Shown one piece after another: positions 6,719 through 9,208 of a stretch of DNA of 9,208 nt; within the stretch, counting starts at the first letter, position 1; every line of letters begins with the position of its first letter. The stretch comes from Polynucleobacter meluiroseus (GTDB taxonomy: Bacteria > Pseudomonadota > Gammaproteobacteria > Burkholderiales > Burkholderiaceae), in assembly GCA_945867755.1 (NCBI GenBank), contig CAMBJN010000046.1:1-9208 (forward strand), in the 5' to 3' direction. The notes beneath the pieces were generated by a model, which saw only the letters and a program-made list of their open reading frames with translations, made no database searches and had not been told where the DNA came from. The translations under genes and the position numbers were made by a program.

Positions 6719-6734
6719 AGCTTGAATTAAATAA
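6711..6734. repeat. AT-only inverted repeat across the miaA and purM stop codons
   Basis: TTATTTAA (6711-6718) and TTAAATAA (6727-6734) are perfect 8-bp inverted copies with an 8-base spacer. Each arm holds the stop codon of one convergent gene. The stem has no G-C pair and no T tract beyond it, so it is at best a poor terminator. No better terminator is seen between the genes. Confidence 0.6.
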
Positions 6735-7779
6735 CAATGGTTTGATGTGCGCCAGCAGGTCTTTCAACAATCTCACCTAACTGATAAACCGTCTCGCCCG
6801 TAGACTCAAGTTGCGCTTTAGCCGCTTTTGCATCAGAGGCACTTAAAATCACCACCATGCCAATACCGCAGTTGAATACGCGGTGCATTTCAGCATCTTC
6901 AACGCCACCGTTTTTTTGCAACCACTGGAATAGTTGTGGCAACTGCCATGCATCACGGTGCAAAACAGCTTGAGTATTTTCAGGCAATACACGTGGTACG
7001 TTTTCAACCAAACCGCCACCGGTGATGTGAGCCATGCCCTTAACTTTAATTTTCGCAATCAATGCCAACATTGATTTGACATAAATGCGGGTTGGCGCCA
7101 TCACAACATCCGTCATGCTTTGACCATGGAAATCATCATTGGCTTTTGTACCGGCGCGATCAATGATTTTTCTGATCAAAGAATAGCCATTTGAGTGCGC
7201 GCCGCTTGATGCCAAACCTAAAATCACATCGCCCGCTTGAATACTTCTGCCATCAATCATGGCTGACTTTTCAACTGCACCCACAGCAAAACCTGCCAAG
7301 TCATATTCACCCTCTGGGTACATGCCAGGCATTTCTGCTGTTTCGCCACCGATCAATGCGCAACCAGCCAACACGCAACCCTGAGCAATACCACCCACCA
7401 CAGTTGCTGCTGTATCAACAGATAACTTGCCACAACCAAAATAATCTAAGAAAAATAGTGGCTCGGCGCCCTGTACCAAAATGTCATTCACACTCATGGC
7501 CACCAAATCTTGACCAACCGTGTCATGACGATTCCAATCAAAAGCAAGCTTTAACTTTGTACCAACCCCGTCCGTGCCAGATACCAATACCGGCTCTTTG
7601 TAGCGCTTAGGTACTTCAAAAAGGGCTCCAAAACCGCCAATACCTGCCAAAACGCCTTCCCGCATGGTTTTCTTTGCCATCGGCTTGATCCGCTCAACCA
7701 GCGCGTCACCAGCCTCCATATCAACACCCGCATCGCGGTAAGAAAGACCTTTGGAATGAGAAGAATTTTGATCGGACAT
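6727..7779 (-). CDS. purM: Phosphoribosylformylglycinamidine cyclo-ligase (AIR synthetase)
   Basis: Closes the imidazole ring in purine synthesis: FGAM plus ATP gives 5-aminoimidazole ribonucleotide. The 350-residue length is normal for bacterial PurM, which works as a cytoplasmic homodimer. Family blocks in order: SYRDAGVD at 13-20, GIGGFGALFE at 46-55, SGTDGVGTKLK at 67-77, GQDLVAMSVNDI at 89-100, IGGETAEMPGMY at 143-154, SSGAHSNGYSL at 191-201 and HITGGGLVENVPRVLP at 251-266. The ATG at 7779 gives the expected MSDQN-type lead; no clear Shine-Dalgarno sequence precedes it. It appears as a single-gene unit, divergent from the permease gene across 58 bases and convergent with miaA. No purine repressor site is recognised upstream. 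Identity is certain. Confidence 0.98.
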   Translation of the reverse strand: MSDQNSSHSKGLSYRDAGVDMEAGDALVERIKPMAKKTMREGVLAGIGGFGALFEVPKRYKEPVLVSGTDGVGTKLKLAFDWNRHDTVGQDLVAMSVNDILVQGAEPLFFLDYFGCGKLSVDTAATVVGGIAQGCVLAGCALIGGETAEMPGMYPEGEYDLAGFAVGAVEKSAMIDGRSIQAGDVILGLASSGAHSNGYSLIRKIIDRAGTKANDDFHGQSMTDVVMAPTRIYVKSMLALIAKIKVKGMAHITGGGLVENVPRVLPENTQAVLHRDAWQLPQLFQWLQKNGGVEDAEMHRVFNCGIGMVVILSASDAKAAKAQLESTGETVYQLGEIVERPAGAHQTIVI

Positions 7780-7806
7780 GGCTATAAATGTATTTGAATC
7801 AGTAGA

Positions 7807-7834
7807 ATCTTAGAATTCTAGTGGATACGCTAAA
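7807..7834 (-). promoter_or_regulatory. Putative purM promoter
   Basis: On the minus strand a -35-like TTTAGC (7829-7834) and a -10-like TAAGAT (7807-7812) are 16 bases apart. Transcription would begin near 7800, giving a leader of about 20 bases. Both hexamers are imperfect, so this is a modest consensus-based guess. Confidence 0.3.
7811..7820. repeat. 10-bp palindrome TAGAATTCTA in the purM/permease divergent region
   Basis: A perfect 10-bp palindrome lies near the middle of the 58-base gap. TAGAAT also occurs directly upstream at 7803-7808, making a short direct repeat. It overlaps the putative purM -10. It could be an operator for one or both genes, but no known regulator site is recognised. 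Confidence 0.45.
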
Positions 7835-7837
7835 CCT

Positions 7838-8827
7838 ATGGCTTCTTTATTAACAACTTTCTTGGCTGCATTTATCCTAGCTTATGTCTTAAGGCCTTTA
7901 TATAAGCGCCTTCTCGTCCTGGGGGTGCATAAAACCGTCTCTGCAATTTTGACTGTTTTATTGGGGTTTTTAGGTATTTTTGGCTTGATGGTGCTTTTTT
8001 TAAGTGTTTTACAGAAAGAATTGCCCGCCCTAAGGCAGCAACTCCCGACCTGGCTCGAGCAAATCCAAAAACTCGTTCAACCTTGGTTGGATAGTTTGGC
8101 GCTTGGCATTGACCTAGAAAAAATTCAAGAAACAATTCAAACCAAAGTCAGTGCCCACCTGTCAAACAATGCCGACACATTGATCAGCAGCGGTCTATCA
8201 ACAGTTCTGAATTCCGGACAAACCATCATCGGCAGCATCGTTGGTCTTGTCTTAATCATTTTTGTGGTTTTTTACTTGATCATTCAGTGGGAAGATTTTT
8301 TCAAAAAGATGAGCCCCATGATTCCTCCAAGATGGCTTGGTCAGACCAAACAAATCTTAGTGGAGATTGATGAGCTCTTATCTCAATATCTAAGAGGTCA
8401 ACTCTTGTTGATTGCAGTGTTGGCCGTCTACTACTCAATGGGTCTTTACTTCTTAGGTGTGACTGGGGCAATTGCACTTGGCCTCTTCACGGGCTTAGCC
8501 ATCTTCATCCCTTACATTGGTTTTGGTGTCGCATTGATCCTGGCCCTACTGTCCGCTCTATTGCAGGCAGAAACAGGGGTCAGCATTTTGGCCGTGCTCG
8601 CGCTTTACATTGTGGGTCAAACAATCGAAAGCTTCTTCCTAACCCCTAAATTGGTGGGAGAGAAAATTGGTCTGCATCCAGTGTTGGTGGTTTTTGCTTT
8701 GATTCTTTTTGGTGGTTGGTTTGGCTTCTTCGGAATCCTCTTGGCTCTGCCAATGAGTGCCATCGTGTTGGTTGTAGGGCGTCACTTGATGGCCTTCTAT
8801 AAAAAATCTTCTTGGTACAGAGCTTAG
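7838..8827 (+). CDS. AI-2E/PerM-family membrane transporter with short N-terminus
   Basis: A 329-residue inner-membrane protein of the AI-2E transporter (PerM, UPF0118) family. Hydrophobic segments lie near residues 4-18, 34-58, 129-150, 187-205, 207-240, 246-268 and 283-315, with the usual polar, helical region between 60 and 125. Family phrases include YLRGQLL at 184-190, FIPYIGFG at 223-230 and ESFFLTPKLVGEKIGLHPVLVVF at 264-286. Substrates differ within the family (autoinducer-2 export was proposed for E. coli TqsA; other members are linked to ion or proton antiport), so none is assigned. The protein begins within what is normally the first membrane span, about 20-30 residues short of typical members. 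An in-frame TAG at 7811 rules out a longer start. No Shine-Dalgarno sequence is seen. It is divergent from purM and only 2 bases before hda. Confidence 0.9.
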   Translation: MASLLTTFLAAFILAYVLRPLYKRLLVLGVHKTVSAILTVLLGFLGIFGLMVLFLSVLQKELPALRQQLPTWLEQIQKLVQPWLDSLALGIDLEKIQETIQTKVSAHLSNNADTLISSGLSTVLNSGQTIIGSIVGLVLIIFVVFYLIIQWEDFFKKMSPMIPPRWLGQTKQILVEIDELLSQYLRGQLLLIAVLAVYYSMGLYFLGVTGAIALGLFTGLAIFIPYIGFGVALILALLSALLQAETGVSILAVLALYIVGQTIESFFLTPKLVGEKIGLHPVLVVFALILFGGWFGFFGILLALPMSAIVLVVGRHLMAFYKKSSWYRA

Positions 8828-8829
8828 TT

Positions 8830-9208
8830 TTGGGTTCTCAATTGCCATCCCTGCCTCGCCAGATAGCCCTTGATCTTGGCCACACACCAAAGCCAACGCT
8901 CGACAATTTCATTGCAACTGGCAATGAAAATTTAATGGCTGTTTTAAAAGATATTCAGAGAACATGGCAAGGCTCAAAAGATGAATCTACTTTTAATGCT
9001 GCTTTAAATACAGATGCGAAGATGATTCACTTGTGGGGTGCTAGTGGCTCTGGTCGCACCCACCTCTTGTCAGCCCTTCAATTACAAGCAACTGAGTTGG
9101 GCATCAATGCTTTTTTGCTCAATCACGACAGCAGCATGGATGAATGGCGTGCATGCGCCGACGTTTTAATAGAAAACAATCAGGCGCCAGGTTTGCTTTG
9201 TGTTGATG
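8830..9208 (+). CDS. hda: DnaA regulatory inactivator Hda, partial: 3' end beyond the right edge
   Basis: The first 126 codons are present, too short and with a non-ATG start. Hda, bound to the DNA-loaded sliding clamp, stimulates ATP hydrolysis by DnaA and so limits re-initiation of replication. The N-terminal QIALDL at residues 11-16 fits the Q-L-x-L-D-L clamp-binding motif typical of Hda. TLDNFIATGNENL follows at 23-35, then the AAA+ P-loop WGASGSGRTHLL at 69-80, with Arg where most P-loops have Lys, as in E. coli Hda. The Walker B strand begins at LLCVDD at the edge. The frame has no ATG before residue 36, which would lose the clamp motif. TTG at 8830 (AGAG 7 bases upstream), TTG at 8842 and TTG at 8812 are the candidates; I chose 8830. 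It follows the permease stop by 2 bases, suggesting translational coupling. Confidence 0.9.
   Translation, partial: MGSQLPSLPRQIALDLGHTPKPTLDNFIATGNENLMAVLKDIQRTWQGSKDESTFNAALNTDAKMIHLWGASGSGRTHLLSALQLQATELGINAFLLNHDSSMDEWRACADVLIENNQAPGLLCVD

Noticed and set aside
7191..7610. 139-codon plus-strand open frame opposite purM
   Set aside because: It lies entirely within purM on the other strand. Its product is rich in His, Gln and Pro with no domain character, and purM is fully conserved across the region, so this is a shadow frame.
7872..8135. 87-codon minus-strand frame opposite the permease gene
   Set aside because: It is antisense to the membrane-spanning part of a well-supported gene and has no recognisable domain or ribosome binding site.
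1..9208. Mobile element, prophage, CRISPR, defence or other novel system
   Set aside because: All coding space is filled by core genes with intact motifs. I saw no transposase or integrase, no array of spaced direct repeats, no tRNA or attachment-site duplication, and no block of foreign-looking composition.

Overview
The window is a run of conserved housekeeping genes, with no mobile element, phage gene, CRISPR array, toxin-antitoxin pair or defence system that I can see. Base composition is moderate. The gene content and order (argF-argG, DUF3579, rpsT, murJ, a SirB1-family gene, miaA, purM, an AI-2E-family permease, hda) suggest a betaproteobacterium of the Burkholderiales. The miaA / purM / permease / hda arrangement with moderate rather than high GC best fits a Polynucleobacter-like member of the Burkholderiaceae. 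That assignment is inferred from gene order and protein character, not from a database search.

Layout: (1) positions 1-2417, minus strand, a tight block argF -> argG -> ppnP: two arginine biosynthesis enzymes followed by a nucleoside phosphorylase gene cut by the left edge. (2) A short divergent promoter region (2418-2523), then a lone plus-strand DUF3579 gene. Its terminator is bidirectional and is shared with the converging rpsT gene for ribosomal protein S20. (3) A short divergent region, then the plus-strand cluster murJ - SirB1-family gene - miaA (3243-6718), combining lipid II export, an uncharacterised transglutaminase-like protein and a tRNA modification enzyme. (4) purM on the minus strand, tail to tail with miaA across 8 bp. 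(5) A divergent region of 58 bp, then a permease of the AI-2E/PerM family and the first part of hda, which starts 2 bp after the permease stop and runs off the right edge.

No gene-free stretch exceeds about 110 bases. All main enzymes keep their catalytic motifs, so nothing looks like a pseudogene. The departures from a plain picture are small: a Gly/Ser/Asp low-complexity insertion in MiaA, an unusually short N-terminus on the permease, a SirB1-family protein without any cysteine, non-ATG starts for DUF3579 and hda, weak or absent Shine-Dalgarno sequences at many starts, and short dyads in the intergenic regions. I did not find evidence for a novel biological system.
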